From positions 1 through 6,055 of the forward strand of contig JACQVJ010000101.1 in assembly GCA_016209805.1 (NCBI GenBank): a stretch of DNA of 6,055 nucleotides, written 5' to 3'. The notes under the pieces were generated by a model. The model made no database searches. It was not told the DNA's origin and saw only the letters and a list, made by a program, of their open reading frames with translations. The first letter of the stretch is position 1; every line of letters begins with the position of its first letter. The translations under genes and the position numbers were made by a program. Source of the DNA: Ignavibacteriota bacterium. Its GTDB lineage: Bacteria > Bacteroidota > Ignavibacteria > UBA10030 > UBA6906. Below are positions 1-6,006 of the stretch, one piece after another.

Positions 1-205
1 CACGATCCCCGATCAGCTCGCACAAGCGTCCCCGGATAGGCCGCAGGTAATCGAGGTGGATGCTCGCGGCGGTTCCAGAACCGAATTCTACCACAATCTC
101 CGCCACATCCTCGACATCGATGTCCAGTGCGCCCACGCGTTTTGTCACCCCAGAGATCCGGACGGGCTCACCGAACCACCAGCGCAAACAGTCAATGTCG
201 TGGGT
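1..205 (-). other. Gfo/Idh/MocA-type oxidoreductase C-terminal fragment within the joined frame
   Basis: This part encodes 68 residues: HDIDCLRWWFGEP, then a beta-rich stretch with DIDVEDVAEIVVEFGSG, AASIHLDYLRP and RGRLCELIGD. In the Gfo/Idh/MocA family this pattern (a conserved His-Asp followed by LRWxFG, then strands ending in CExIGxxG) forms the C-terminal alpha/beta sheet domain that carries the catalytic His and the sugar-binding face. The NAD(P)-binding Rossmann half is absent. GC over bases 1-180 is about 62% by hand count, against about 49% for 241-540, so the fragment looks compositionally foreign to the Cmk part. The substrate cannot be told; many relatives act on sugars or inositol. 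Confidence 0.7.
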
Positions 206-595
206 CCCCTCGAGCACAATGCCACCCGCCTCTCCCATTCTTCGTTGCTCTCTTACCATTGCCTGTCGAACTTGAGGAATGCTGCTGACTGCACTGACAG
301 CCCTTGTTACTTCGGGCCTTCGGATTTGCTCGGTGACGTCCTCTCCATCTAAAATGGTTTTCAAAGAACCGTCCGTGGGTTGCAGTTCCACGTGCGTAGA
401 ACTTACCAAATGGGCAATGCGGTCAACGTCTTTCAGTTTTATGCCACTCTTGAGAACTTTCAATGTTATCGCCCTGTACATTGCACCAGTATCAATGTGC
501 AAGTAACCAAGTCGGTCCGCCACATGTTTGGCGGTAGTGGATTTGCCTGACGCCGCAGGACCATCTATTGCAATGACAAGTTCCCTTATGTGCAA
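1..595 (-). CDS. cmk: Cytidylate kinase N-terminal part joined in frame to an oxidoreductase C-terminal part (3' end outside window)
   Basis: Residues 1-130 match cytidylate kinase, the cytoplasmic enzyme that phosphorylates CMP/dCMP with ATP. The P-loop GPAASGKST is at 12-20, DTGAMYR at 35-41, and the helix VSAVSSIPQVRQAMVREQRR at 100-119. The family normally continues from GGIVLEG into RDIGT and a lid region. Here residues 131 onward instead read THDIDCLRWWFGEP and resemble the C-terminal domain of Gfo/Idh/MocA oxidoreductases. The frame stays open to base 1, giving 198 codons without a stop. As written it lacks the CMP-binding RD pair and lid of Cmk, and also the Rossmann domain of the oxidoreductase, so neither enzyme would be complete. 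TTG at 595 is the only usual in-frame start after the stop at 635-637, with purine-rich GGGAAAGG just upstream. The family call for the first 130 residues is secure. Whether the joined gene exists in nature is doubtful. Confidence 0.8.
   Translation of the reverse strand, partial: MHIRELVIAIDGPAASGKSTTAKHVADRLGYLHIDTGAMYRAITLKVLKSGIKLKDVDRIAHLVSSTHVELQPTDGSLKTILDGEDVTEQIRRPEVTRAVSAVSSIPQVRQAMVREQRRMGEAGGIVLEGTHDIDCLRWWFGEPVRISGVTKRVGALDIDVEDVAEIVVEFGSGTAASIHLDYLRPIRGRLCELIGDR
206..226 (-). other. Probable junction between unrelated coding sequences
   Basis: The seven codons GGIVLEG fit both families: Cmk has GGIVLEGRDIG, and Gfo/Idh/MocA proteins commonly have GG-hydrophobic-L-E-x-x-H-D at the catalytic helix. 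The switch of homology therefore falls in a stretch that two unrelated genes could share almost base for base. This is the situation expected for an assembly or template-switch chimera, or less likely for homology-assisted recombination. The exact breakpoint cannot be fixed from one sequence. Confidence 0.6.
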
Positions 596-618
596 CCTTT
601 CCCGAAAAATGGGTAAAT

Positions 619-647
619 AATATAACCATTTAGACTAATCCGTGCAA
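619..647 (-). promoter_or_regulatory. Candidate sigma70-type promoter for the cmk-like frame
   Basis: On the minus strand TTGCAC (647-642) is followed after exactly 17 bases by TATATT (624-619). The -10 matches the consensus at 5 of 6 and the -35 at 3 of 6. A start near 612 would leave a short leader of about 17 nt carrying GGGAAAGG before the TTG codon at 595. Prediction from spacing and sequence only. Confidence 0.45.
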
Positions 648-719
648 CCCTTTGAAAACCATGTTGCTCAGAACTCCTTTGTTCAGATCGTGTCGAGATC
701 ATTTGCATGGATACGCTCC

Positions 720-748
720 TTGGATAAACAGTCCTGAATCACTATACT
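720..748 (+). promoter_or_regulatory. Candidate promoter for the SpoU methyltransferase gene, with a dyad around the -10
   Basis: TTGGAT (720-725) is followed after 17 bases by TATACT (743-748), matching consensus at 3 of 6 and 5 of 6. The -10 lies between the arms of a 6-bp inverted repeat, CCTGAA (733-738) and TTCAGG (751-756), so a dimeric regulator bound there would cover the promoter. A start near 755 gives a leader of about 150 nt that includes the inverted repeat at 786-867. The A/T run at 774-780 is not preceded by a stable stem, so it is not a terminator. Confidence 0.4.
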
Positions 749-785
749 CCTTCAGGTAACTAGGGGTCGGGTTAAAAAAACTGTG

Positions 786-867
786 CCACGAAGACACAGA
801 GTCGCAAAGGTTCACAAACAATGATAGAATCAAAACGTTCTTCTTTGTGCCCTGGTGACTTTGCGGC
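786..867. repeat. Imperfect inverted repeat of the 'CACGAAGACACAGAG' type
   Basis: The left arm at 786-810 starts CCACGAAGACACAGAGTCGC. The reverse complement of 841-867 starts CCGCAAAGTCACCAGGGCAC. With one or two single-base gaps the arms agree at about 70% of positions, separated by about 30 bp. Short purine-rich elements of this style (strings of CACGAAGACACAAAG-like units and their complements) are widespread between genes in many environmental bacterial genomes. From memory they are seen as intergenic or relic mobile repeats. The right arm reaches into the leader just upstream of the methyltransferase start. Confidence 0.4.
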
Positions 868-908
868 AAGTCCTGGGTTTTCGTCTGGATATTTATGGAA
901 TACTTGAA

Positions 909-1445
909 ATGCGGAAGCTTACCCACGAGGAAATCGCTCAAGCCCGTACACCCAAAGAACTCCTCGCAACTGTGGAGCGGCTCCCGATTTACGGGATGCT
1001 CGACAATGTCAGAAGCCTGTACAATGTCGGATCGATATTCCGCACATCTGACGGCGCATTGATTCAAGGGCTGTATCTCTGCGGCTTCACAGCCCGGCCC
1101 CCCCGAAAGGAAATTGAGAAAACCGCACTTGGCTCCACTGAGAGTGTCCCCTGGACGTACTTCAAAGATCCCCGCGAAGCTATGAAGAAGGCAAAGAGTG
1201 ATGGAGCAAAGATTTGCATCCTTGAACACACGACCGAGAGCAGGCCTTATTTTGAGATCCGGAAAAACGATTTTCCGCTGTGTCTGGTTGTGGGAAACGA
1301 AATCACGGGAGTCTCATCCGAGGTCATTGCCGAAGCCGATATATCAATCGAGATCCCAATGTTCGGAATGAAACAATCACTGAACGCAGCCGTGGCTTAC
1401 GGCATTGCCCTTTTCGAGTTGGTCAGAATATGGAAAACCAGATGA
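909..1445 (+). CDS. SpoU/TrmH-family RNA 2'-O-ribose methyltransferase
   Basis: A 178-residue SPOUT-class enzyme expected to transfer a methyl group from S-adenosylmethionine to a ribose 2'-OH of tRNA or rRNA in the cytoplasm. The three family motifs are intact. Motif 1 is DNVRSLYNVGSIFRTSDG (32-49), with the conserved N and R. Motif 2 is VVGNEITGVSSEVI (127-140). Motif 3 is IEIPMFGMKQSLNAAVAYGI (147-166), which builds the trefoil-knot cofactor pocket. There is no extra N-terminal substrate-binding domain of the RlmB kind, so it is a minimal TrmH-like form. ATG 909 is chosen because GGAA sits 8 bases upstream. An in-frame GTG at 855 would add 18 residues encoded by repeat-derived sequence with no family similarity. 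It is monocistronic, and its stop lies one base from the convergent gene's stop. The substrate nucleotide is not determinable. Confidence 0.92.
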   Translation: MRKLTHEEIAQARTPKELLATVERLPIYGMLDNVRSLYNVGSIFRTSDGALIQGLYLCGFTARPPRKEIEKTALGSTESVPWTYFKDPREAMKKAKSDGAKICILEHTTESRPYFEIRKNDFPLCLVVGNEITGVSSEVIAEADISIEIPMFGMKQSLNAAVAYGIALFELVRIWKTR

Positions 1446-1446
1446 G

Positions 1447-2118
1447 TTACTTGGTTATGTCGTACGCCAGCGTGAAGTAGTCGCGTTTTTCCAGTGTGTG
1501 AATCCGTACTACGCCAGCTCTTACCAGGGCGACAAGTATGCGAGATGCTCGTTGTTCTGAAATATTCACGAGATCGCTAAACTCCTTGATCGTTATCCTC
1601 TCGTTCGAGTCGAGGTATTTGAACAGCCTCTTCTCATTCTCGCCAATCTCAATATGGACCGGAGGGCCATCGGGACGCTCACCACGGAGTATCTTCACAA
1701 CCTCCCTGCTTGCCATCACAGTTTTGTCGTTGACACGTATGAAAACCTTTGTCTCCTCACCGGTCCTCGCGTCTCCATTGCTGGCACCGGTGAAGTAATG
1801 AGGTTTGTTGCCGCTCTCCCTCACATATGCCACAATTACGTCCTTCCCGTCGAACGGGACAATATCGATATGTGGTATGATCTCCGGAAGACAGAGCATT
1901 ATTCCTGCATGATGGATAAGATCGACCTCACTCTTTTCACTTTCCACGCCGACAATTGAGCCATCGTCATCAACACCAAACAGAATATGTCCGCCCCTCG
2001 TGTTGGCGAATGCGATCATCGCACGTGCAATCTTTTCCGGACTCGAGACTTTGCGTTTGAACTCGATCTCAAACCCTTCACCCTCTTCGATCAGTCGGTT
2101 CACATCTTTATAGTCCAT
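1447..2118 (-). CDS. AlbA_2 (Schlafen-type) domain protein with C-terminal winged helix
   Basis: A 223-residue protein. Residues about 8-135 form an AlbA_2/Schlafen-AlbA domain, recognised by the early acidic-basic motif EGEGFEIEFKRKV (12-24), the helix KIARAMIAFANTRGG (29-43) and the strand HILFGVDDDGSIVGV (44-58). A later strand carries ETKVFIRVNDKTVMAS. The C-terminal 60 or so residues (KRLFKYLDSNERITIKEFSD onward) look like a winged helix-turn-helix ending in a beta wing. This architecture is usually annotated as a putative transcriptional regulator or ATP-binding protein; the real function is mostly unknown. The frame starts inside the end of mtgA (11-bp overlap), with AAGGGG at 2128-2133, nine bases upstream of the ATG, the clearest Shine-Dalgarno in the cluster. 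It is the last gene of the ruvX-mtgA cluster. DNA binding is inferred from the fold only. Confidence 0.8.
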   Translation of the reverse strand: MDYKDVNRLIEEGEGFEIEFKRKVSSPEKIARAMIAFANTRGGHILFGVDDDGSIVGVESEKSEVDLIHHAGIMLCLPEIIPHIDIVPFDGKDVIVAYVRESGNKPHYFTGASNGDARTGEETKVFIRVNDKTVMASREVVKILRGERPDGPPVHIEIGENEKRLFKYLDSNERITIKEFSDLVNISEQRASRILVALVRAGVVRIHTLEKRDYFTLAYDITK

Positions 2119-3019
2119 TGTATTCTTCCCCTTCGGTATCTGTTGAATCTTCGGGTATGGTATTCTCCGGCGCTATAGCCGCGGTGTCTACTCTGCGGTG
2201 GGGTTCAAGTATGGAGTTTGATGCATTCTCCTGTGTAGTTATTTGTTCAGTGAAATTGCGGGCCAACATTCTTCTCAAGACAATGTTCTTGCGACGAAGG
2301 ACATAGCGGCTATTCGCGTCCGGCCTGTGGCGAAGCGGGCTGGGAATAACTGCCGCGAGACGTGTTGCCTCTTCAAGCGAGAGGGACGATGCAGACTTGC
2401 CAAAGTAGGCTCGTGCCGCCGACTCTACGCCGAATATCCCTCTCCCCCACTCAATCACGTTCAAGTACACTTCAAGGATCCTGTTCTTGCTGAGCTGCTG
2501 TTCGAGAAGCAGCGTAATAATCACCTCCTTCAACTTCCGAATCGGATCCTTCGAAGTCGACAGATAAAGGTTCTTGGCAACCTGTTGTGTGATCGTGCTC
2601 GCGCCCCTTGCAGCACGTCCTTCAGAAATATTCTTCTCTACAGATTCCTGTACCTCAAACCAGTCAATGCCGCCATGCGAAAAGAACGTCCCATCCTCCG
2701 CAACCACCACCGCATTGATCACGTGTTGAGGAATTCGAGAGATCGATATCCAAGTGTGGACGATATTCATTTTCTTGCCTTCACCTTCAGCCTCCCTGAT
2801 CCGTTGGCGCATGAGGGCAGTCTCGCTCGGATTCTCTGACTTCAGACGCGCCACGCTGAAGAACGGGATAGTACCAATTTCCACACCAAGGATAAGAGCC
2901 GCGACAATCACGAGCGTCTTCGCCTTGTGGTTTTTCATCCAGGCGACGCTACGCTTCCACCAGGGTTGCGTTGTGCTTGGCTGGGATGAATCTTGAAGCG
3001 GCAATTCATTCACGATCAT
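2108..3019 (-). CDS. mtgA: Monofunctional biosynthetic peptidoglycan glycosyltransferase (GT51)
   Basis: A 303-residue membrane-anchored enzyme that polymerises lipid II into glycan strands outside the cytoplasmic membrane, without a transpeptidase domain. Residues 1-33 are cytoplasmic and basic near the end (KRSVAWMKNHKAK), and 34-54 form a single membrane helix. The GT51 motifs follow in order: EDGTFFSHGG (108-117) with the catalytic Glu108, GASTITQQ (139-146), RKLKE (161-165), KNRILEVYLN (178-187), and AARAYFGK (201-208). Beyond about residue 255 is a polar, acidic, probably disordered tail that exceeds the common length of about 240. The start overlaps the ruvX stop as ATGA, and there is no clear Shine-Dalgarno, so translation probably depends on ribosomes finishing ruvX. 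The 3' end overlaps the AlbA_2 gene by 11 bp. A bifunctional PBP is excluded because there is no room for the SxxK/SxN/KTG domain. Confidence 0.93.
   Translation of the reverse strand: MIVNELPLQDSSQPSTTQPWWKRSVAWMKNHKAKTLVIVAALILGVEIGTIPFFSVARLKSENPSETALMRQRIREAEGEGKKMNIVHTWISISRIPQHVINAVVVAEDGTFFSHGGIDWFEVQESVEKNISEGRAARGASTITQQVAKNLYLSTSKDPIRKLKEVIITLLLEQQLSKNRILEVYLNVIEWGRGIFGVESAARAYFGKSASSLSLEEATRLAAVIPSPLRHRPDANSRYVLRRKNIVLRRMLARNFTEQITTQENASNSILEPHRRVDTAAIAPENTIPEDSTDTEGEEYNGL
2128..2133 (-). promoter_or_regulatory. Shine-Dalgarno for the AlbA_2 gene inside mtgA
   Basis: AAGGGG on the minus strand, followed by a 9-base spacer to the ATG at 2118. It lies within the last codons of mtgA. 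It supports this start, and it suggests that the AlbA_2 gene can recruit ribosomes itself as well as by coupling. Confidence 0.6.
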
Positions 3020-3447
3020 CCACCAGGACGATGATCCAGATAATCCTGCAGCATCAGCCGCGCCGCCATCTCATCGACTCGTTGCTTCTGGCGCCGTTGC
3101 TTCTTTTTCATCCCCCCATCGATGAATGAACGTTGCGCGTTCACGGAAGAAAAGCTCTCATCCCACGTCACGATCCCCACATCGGTTGTTCGTATCAGAC
3201 TCTCGATAAACGCGTCCACTTCCAATGCCTTTTTCCCTTTCCCACCGTCATCGGTGTATGGCATCCCAACCACTATCAGATCTATTTCACGCTCCGTGAT
3301 AATTTTTTTAAGACGATCGAACGTCCGGTCATCATTCTCCAGAGTGCCAACACCTTGCGAGATGATCTTCAGAGGGTCGCTGACGGCGACACCGATCCTT
3401 TTGCTTCCGTAGTCGATACCCAGTATGCGTCCGTAGAACAGGGTCAT
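3016..3447 (-). CDS. ruvX: RuvX/YqgF-family RNase H-fold nuclease (putative Holliday junction resolvase / pre-16S rRNA nuclease)
   Basis: 143 residues, normal for the family. The RNase H-like fold is marked by GIDYGSKRIGVAVSD (10-24) with catalytic Asp12, and VVGMPYTDDG (59-68) in place of the usual GLPxxxDG strand. Then come TWDESFSS (94-101), corresponding to the common DERLTT motif with the acidic residue Glu97, and VDEMAARLML (124-133) with Asp125. The acidic triad thus appears intact. Family members are linked to processing of the 16S rRNA 5' end (YqgF) and to Holliday junction cleavage. ATG 3447 is the first start after an in-frame TGA upstream. No good Shine-Dalgarno precedes it (the bases just upstream read CAACGCCACTA), so initiation may be weak or leaderless. 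It heads a cluster with mtgA (4-bp ATGA overlap) and lies 259 bp downstream of relA/spoT on the same strand. Confidence 0.93.
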   Translation of the reverse strand: MTLFYGRILGIDYGSKRIGVAVSDPLKIISQGVGTLENDDRTFDRLKKIITEREIDLIVVGMPYTDDGGKGKKALEVDAFIESLIRTTDVGIVTWDESFSSVNAQRSFIDGGMKKKQRRQKQRVDEMAARLMLQDYLDHRPGG

Positions 3448-3706
3448 TAGTGGCGTTGTAAGCAGGAAGTACGGGCAGTTGTGAAAAAGATTTGCGTCCA
3501 GCGGTTGTCAGGGAAACTTCTTGCCGTCGTCTACGATTTGAAATCCGTCGTCCGTCCTGCCGGATCGATGACCCGTTCAGCAATCTTCGGGCTCCCTGCT
3601 GCTGCACTTCCTTCGTCGGGTTCACTCCAAACACACCGACGTTTCCGTATTCCAGAACGAATTTTTGAATAGGAAACTTCGAATTCGCTCCCTCTCTCCA
3701 ATCACA
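3448..3706 (-). other. Spacer between relA/spoT and ruvX, possible degraded small gene
   Basis: There is no convincing gene or strong terminator here. The frame continuing from the relA/spoT stop stays open through the whole spacer and into ruvX out of frame. It begins with protein-like residues (KFVLEYGNVGVFGVNPTKEV) and then becomes Arg-rich. A second frame contains IAERVIDPAGRTTDFK and a third FQIVDDGKKFP, so plausible peptide pieces occur consecutively in three frames. That could mean a small gene broken by indels, or be chance. I recognise no family, and found no promoter with good spacing for ruvX. Confidence 0.3.
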
Positions 3707-5893
3707 CTACTCTTCGAATCGCTCTGCCCGCGTTACTCCTTTGATTCTCCGAATCTTGTCGCTGATTCTGTTCAGATGCTCGGTGTCCTTCACGTAGAGA
3801 ATGAAGGTCCCTTCGAACGACGAATCGCGAGAATCAAGATTTACGCTTCGTATGTTCGTATTCAGATACGAGGAAATCGCATGTGTGATATCACTGAGCA
3901 TACCGGGGCGGTCGACACCGGAAACCTTCAGACCCGCAACGAACATCACTCCGTTATCCGCCGGCCACGCCACGTCCACGAATCTGTTTGCATCGATCTG
4001 CATCATCAAACGTATGTTCTTGCAGTTCCGTCTGTGGATCTTGATCCCTTCACCGGTTGTAATGAATCCGACGACATCATCACCGGGAATCGGGTGACAG
4101 CATTTCGCATAGTTGTGCATGATGCCTTCCTGTGTCCCGTTGAGCATGATGCCGGACGAAATGCCGCGCGCAGTAGTTATGAATCGATTGAACAGCCCTT
4201 CGATCTTTCCTTCTTCAGTTACAACCGGTTGAGGATGCTTCTGTTCATCCTGGATCATCTTGATGATGGCGTCAACTTCGATTTTCTCCTGACGAATGCC
4301 AAGGTAGAACATCCCGATATTCTCGATCTTCTTTTCATGAAGGAACCTGTTCAGATCGTCTTCGCTGATGCTGAGCTTTGCCTTTTTGACTTTCCGTTCC
4401 CAGAGTGCTCTCCCTTCTTCGATCAACTTGCGCTGTTCCTCCTTAATCCACCGGCGGATGTGCGACTTTGCTTTGTGGGTGACGGCAAACTTCTCCCAAT
4501 CGGGATTAGGAGTCTGATTCTTTGACGTGATAATCTCGACCTGGTCTCCACTCTTCAGCTGAGTGTCGAGGGGAACGATGCGTCCATTGACTTTTGCAGC
4601 AAGACAGTGGTCGCCGACCTTGGAATGGATCTCATAAGCAAAATCAACAGGCGTGGCTCCCTTGGGAAGAATCTTCAGATCCCCCTTGGGAGTGAACAAG
4701 TAAATCTCATCCTGGTAAAGAGTGAGCTTGAAGCTCTCCATGAGCTGCTGGGTCGGAACCTGCCCTTCACTTGCGCTCTCAAAAATCTCACGGACCCAGT
4801 TGACCCAGTTGGAGAGCTCTTCATCAATGGCGGAGTTGGTCTCCTTATACATCCAGTGTGCGGCTACTCCTTTTTCAGCAACCTCATGCATGGCTCGGGT
4901 GCGAATCTGCACTTCCACCATCTTACCCTCAGGTCCCACAACCGTCGTATGGATGGATTGATAGCCATTCTTCTTGGGTACGGAAATGTAGTTCTTGAAT
5001 CTCTCTGGATTGGGGATATAAATGTCAGTGACTGTGCCATAGACCTTAAAGCACTCATTGCTGTCATCAGTGTCCAGAATGATGCGGACCGCAAAGAGAT
5101 CGTATACATCCTCCAGTGGCTTGTTCCGAGCCGACATCTTGTTGTAGATACTGTAGAAGTGCTTCGGACGTCCGTTCACCTCAAACTTCATCCCATGTTC
5201 TTTCAATCGCTTTTCAATCGGCGCGGCGAATTTTGCAATGTAGTGCTCCCGTTCACGTCTTCGGGATTTCAGTTCGCTGGCGATCATATCGTACGCTTCC
5301 CGGTTGAGATACTTAAACGAAAGATCCTCCAGCTCCCACTTGATGTTTGCCAGCCCAAACCTGTGGGCAAACGGAGCATAGATATCAAGAGTCTCCCGCG
5401 CCATCCGCTTCTGTTTCTCCGGATGGAGGTACTCGAGCGTGCGCATGTTGTGAAGACGATCTGCGAACTTTACAAGCATGACACGAACATCGTCCACCAT
5501 GGAGAGCAGCATTTTGCGATAGCTTTCTGCCTGGGTAACATCGTGACTCTTGAAGATATCGGAGATTTTCGTCGCTCCGTCCACGATATCCGCAATCGTA
5601 TCGCCGAATTCCGCTCTAATGTCTTTGATTTGGTATTCTGTATCCTCGGCAACGTCATGCAGCAAAGCACTGGCCACGGATACATCGTCGAGAGGAATCT
5701 CCTCGGCAACTATCCGGGCAACTTGATAGGGGTGATCAAAAAACGGCTCACCGGAAGCCCGGATGTCATTGCGGTGCGCATCGAACCCGAACTCGAATGC
5801 CCGCCTGATGAGAGCCTCGTCTACTTTCGGGAGGTTCTTCTTGCATACGAGCAGAAGGTCGTCCAACTTCTTCTTGAACTTTGCATTCGTCAT
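3707..5893 (-). CDS. Bifunctional RelA/SpoT-type (p)ppGpp synthetase/hydrolase
   Basis: 728 residues, full length for a long Rel/Spo homologue. This cytoplasmic stringent-response enzyme makes (p)ppGpp from ATP and GDP/GTP and can hydrolyse it. The N-terminal HD hydrolase has FFDHP (His54), LLHDVAEDT (His79, Asp80, Glu83, Asp84) and FADRLHNMRT (Asp145). The metal-site residues look intact, which predicts active hydrolysis, unlike E. coli RelA. The synthetase has GRPKHFYSIYNKM (241-253), YDLFAVR (264-270), RFKNYISVPKKNGYQSIHTT (298-317) and VEVQIRT (326-332, Glu328). A TGS domain follows at about 394-457, then a helical region. Next is the cysteine-containing segment AKCCHPIPGDD (596-606) with HRRNC (620-624), and a C-terminal ACT domain from about 650 that would read ribosome/tRNA status. 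The ATG start has no strong Shine-Dalgarno but is the natural family start and follows a near-consensus promoter. The bifunctional call rests on the conserved catalytic residues. Confidence 0.97.
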   Translation of the reverse strand: MTNAKFKKKLDDLLLVCKKNLPKVDEALIRRAFEFGFDAHRNDIRASGEPFFDHPYQVARIVAEEIPLDDVSVASALLHDVAEDTEYQIKDIRAEFGDTIADIVDGATKISDIFKSHDVTQAESYRKMLLSMVDDVRVMLVKFADRLHNMRTLEYLHPEKQKRMARETLDIYAPFAHRFGLANIKWELEDLSFKYLNREAYDMIASELKSRRREREHYIAKFAAPIEKRLKEHGMKFEVNGRPKHFYSIYNKMSARNKPLEDVYDLFAVRIILDTDDSNECFKVYGTVTDIYIPNPERFKNYISVPKKNGYQSIHTTVVGPEGKMVEVQIRTRAMHEVAEKGVAAHWMYKETNSAIDEELSNWVNWVREIFESASEGQVPTQQLMESFKLTLYQDEIYLFTPKGDLKILPKGATPVDFAYEIHSKVGDHCLAAKVNGRIVPLDTQLKSGDQVEIITSKNQTPNPDWEKFAVTHKAKSHIRRWIKEEQRKLIEEGRALWERKVKKAKLSISEDDLNRFLHEKKIENIGMFYLGIRQEKIEVDAIIKMIQDEQKHPQPVVTEEGKIEGLFNRFITTARGISSGIMLNGTQEGIMHNYAKCCHPIPGDDVVGFITTGEGIKIHRRNCKNIRLMMQIDANRFVDVAWPADNGVMFVAGLKVSGVDRPGMLSDITHAISSYLNTNIRSVNLDSRDSSFEGTFILYVKDTEHLNRISDKIRRIKGVTRAERFEE

Positions 5894-5929
5894 GTTTAAC
5901 TACCGGCATCGTCGCCTGTCGAGAATGGA

Positions 5930-5965
5930 ATCGGTTCAGGGCGAAAGCGGGAATAAATAACCGAT
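5930..5965 (-). promoter_or_regulatory. Potential stem-loop in the relA/spoT leader
   Basis: A perfect 7-bp inverted repeat, ATCGGTT (minus strand 5965-5959) with AACCGAT (5936-5930). It can extend outward by one G-U and one G-C pair and encloses 22 bases. It begins within a few bases of the predicted transcription start (about 5971) and ends about 37 bases before the ATG. It could stabilise the 5' end of the mRNA or be a protein site. No T-run follows, so it is not an attenuator of the classical kind. Confidence 0.35.
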
Positions 5966-5977
5966 CCACTCTTCAAA

Positions 5978-6006
5978 AATATATATGGTTGGTGGGGCAA
6001 TGTCAA
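5978..6006 (-). promoter_or_regulatory. Near-consensus sigma70-type promoter for relA/spoT
   Basis: On the minus strand TTGACA (6006-6001, 6 of 6) is separated by exactly 17 bases from TATATT (5983-5978, 5 of 6), inside an A/T-rich tract. A start near 5971 gives a leader of about 77 nt. This is the strongest promoter match in the window and points to vegetative transcription of the (p)ppGpp gene. Confidence 0.7.

Larger units (their letters stand above)
596..908. other. Divergent intergenic region of about 310 bp
   Basis: This gap separates the minus-strand cmk-like frame from the plus-strand methyltransferase. It holds one promoter candidate for each direction, a short dyad around the plus-strand -10, and an imperfect inverted repeat at 786-867. 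I see no credible gene in it. A minus-strand open frame across 699-1229 is antisense to the methyltransferase and has no family-like motifs. Confidence 0.6.

Noticed and set aside
855..908. Longer GTG start for the methyltransferase
   Set aside because: The extra 18 residues derive from repeat sequence and lie outside the family's conserved start. ATG 909 has a better-spaced GGAA.
699..1229. 176-codon minus-strand open frame
   Set aside because: It is antisense to the methyltransferase, extends through the repeat region, and its Cys/Ser-rich composition matches no family.
2243..2839. 198-codon plus-strand open frame
   Set aside because: It is opposite the conserved mtgA motifs and Arg/Leu-rich, as expected of a shadow frame.
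3332..3634. 100-codon minus-strand frame starting at GTG
   Set aside because: It overlaps the first part of ruvX out of frame and becomes strongly Arg-rich there. Only the part before ruvX is worth keeping as an ambiguous spacer signal.
3600..3706. Resemblance of KFVLEYGNVGVFG to the end of D-aminoacyl-tRNA deacylase, which often sits near relA
   Set aside because: Only the short VFG stretch is alike. The diagnostic VNDGPVT motif does not follow in any frame.
3665..4525. 286-codon plus-strand open frame
   Set aside because: It lies opposite the C-terminal half of relA/spoT, with no recognisable domain and no supporting ribosome site.
4607..5899. 430-codon plus-strand open frame opposite relA/spoT
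   Set aside because: It is antisense to a fully conserved RelA/SpoT, shows no family motif, and owes its length to the codon bias of the opposite strand.
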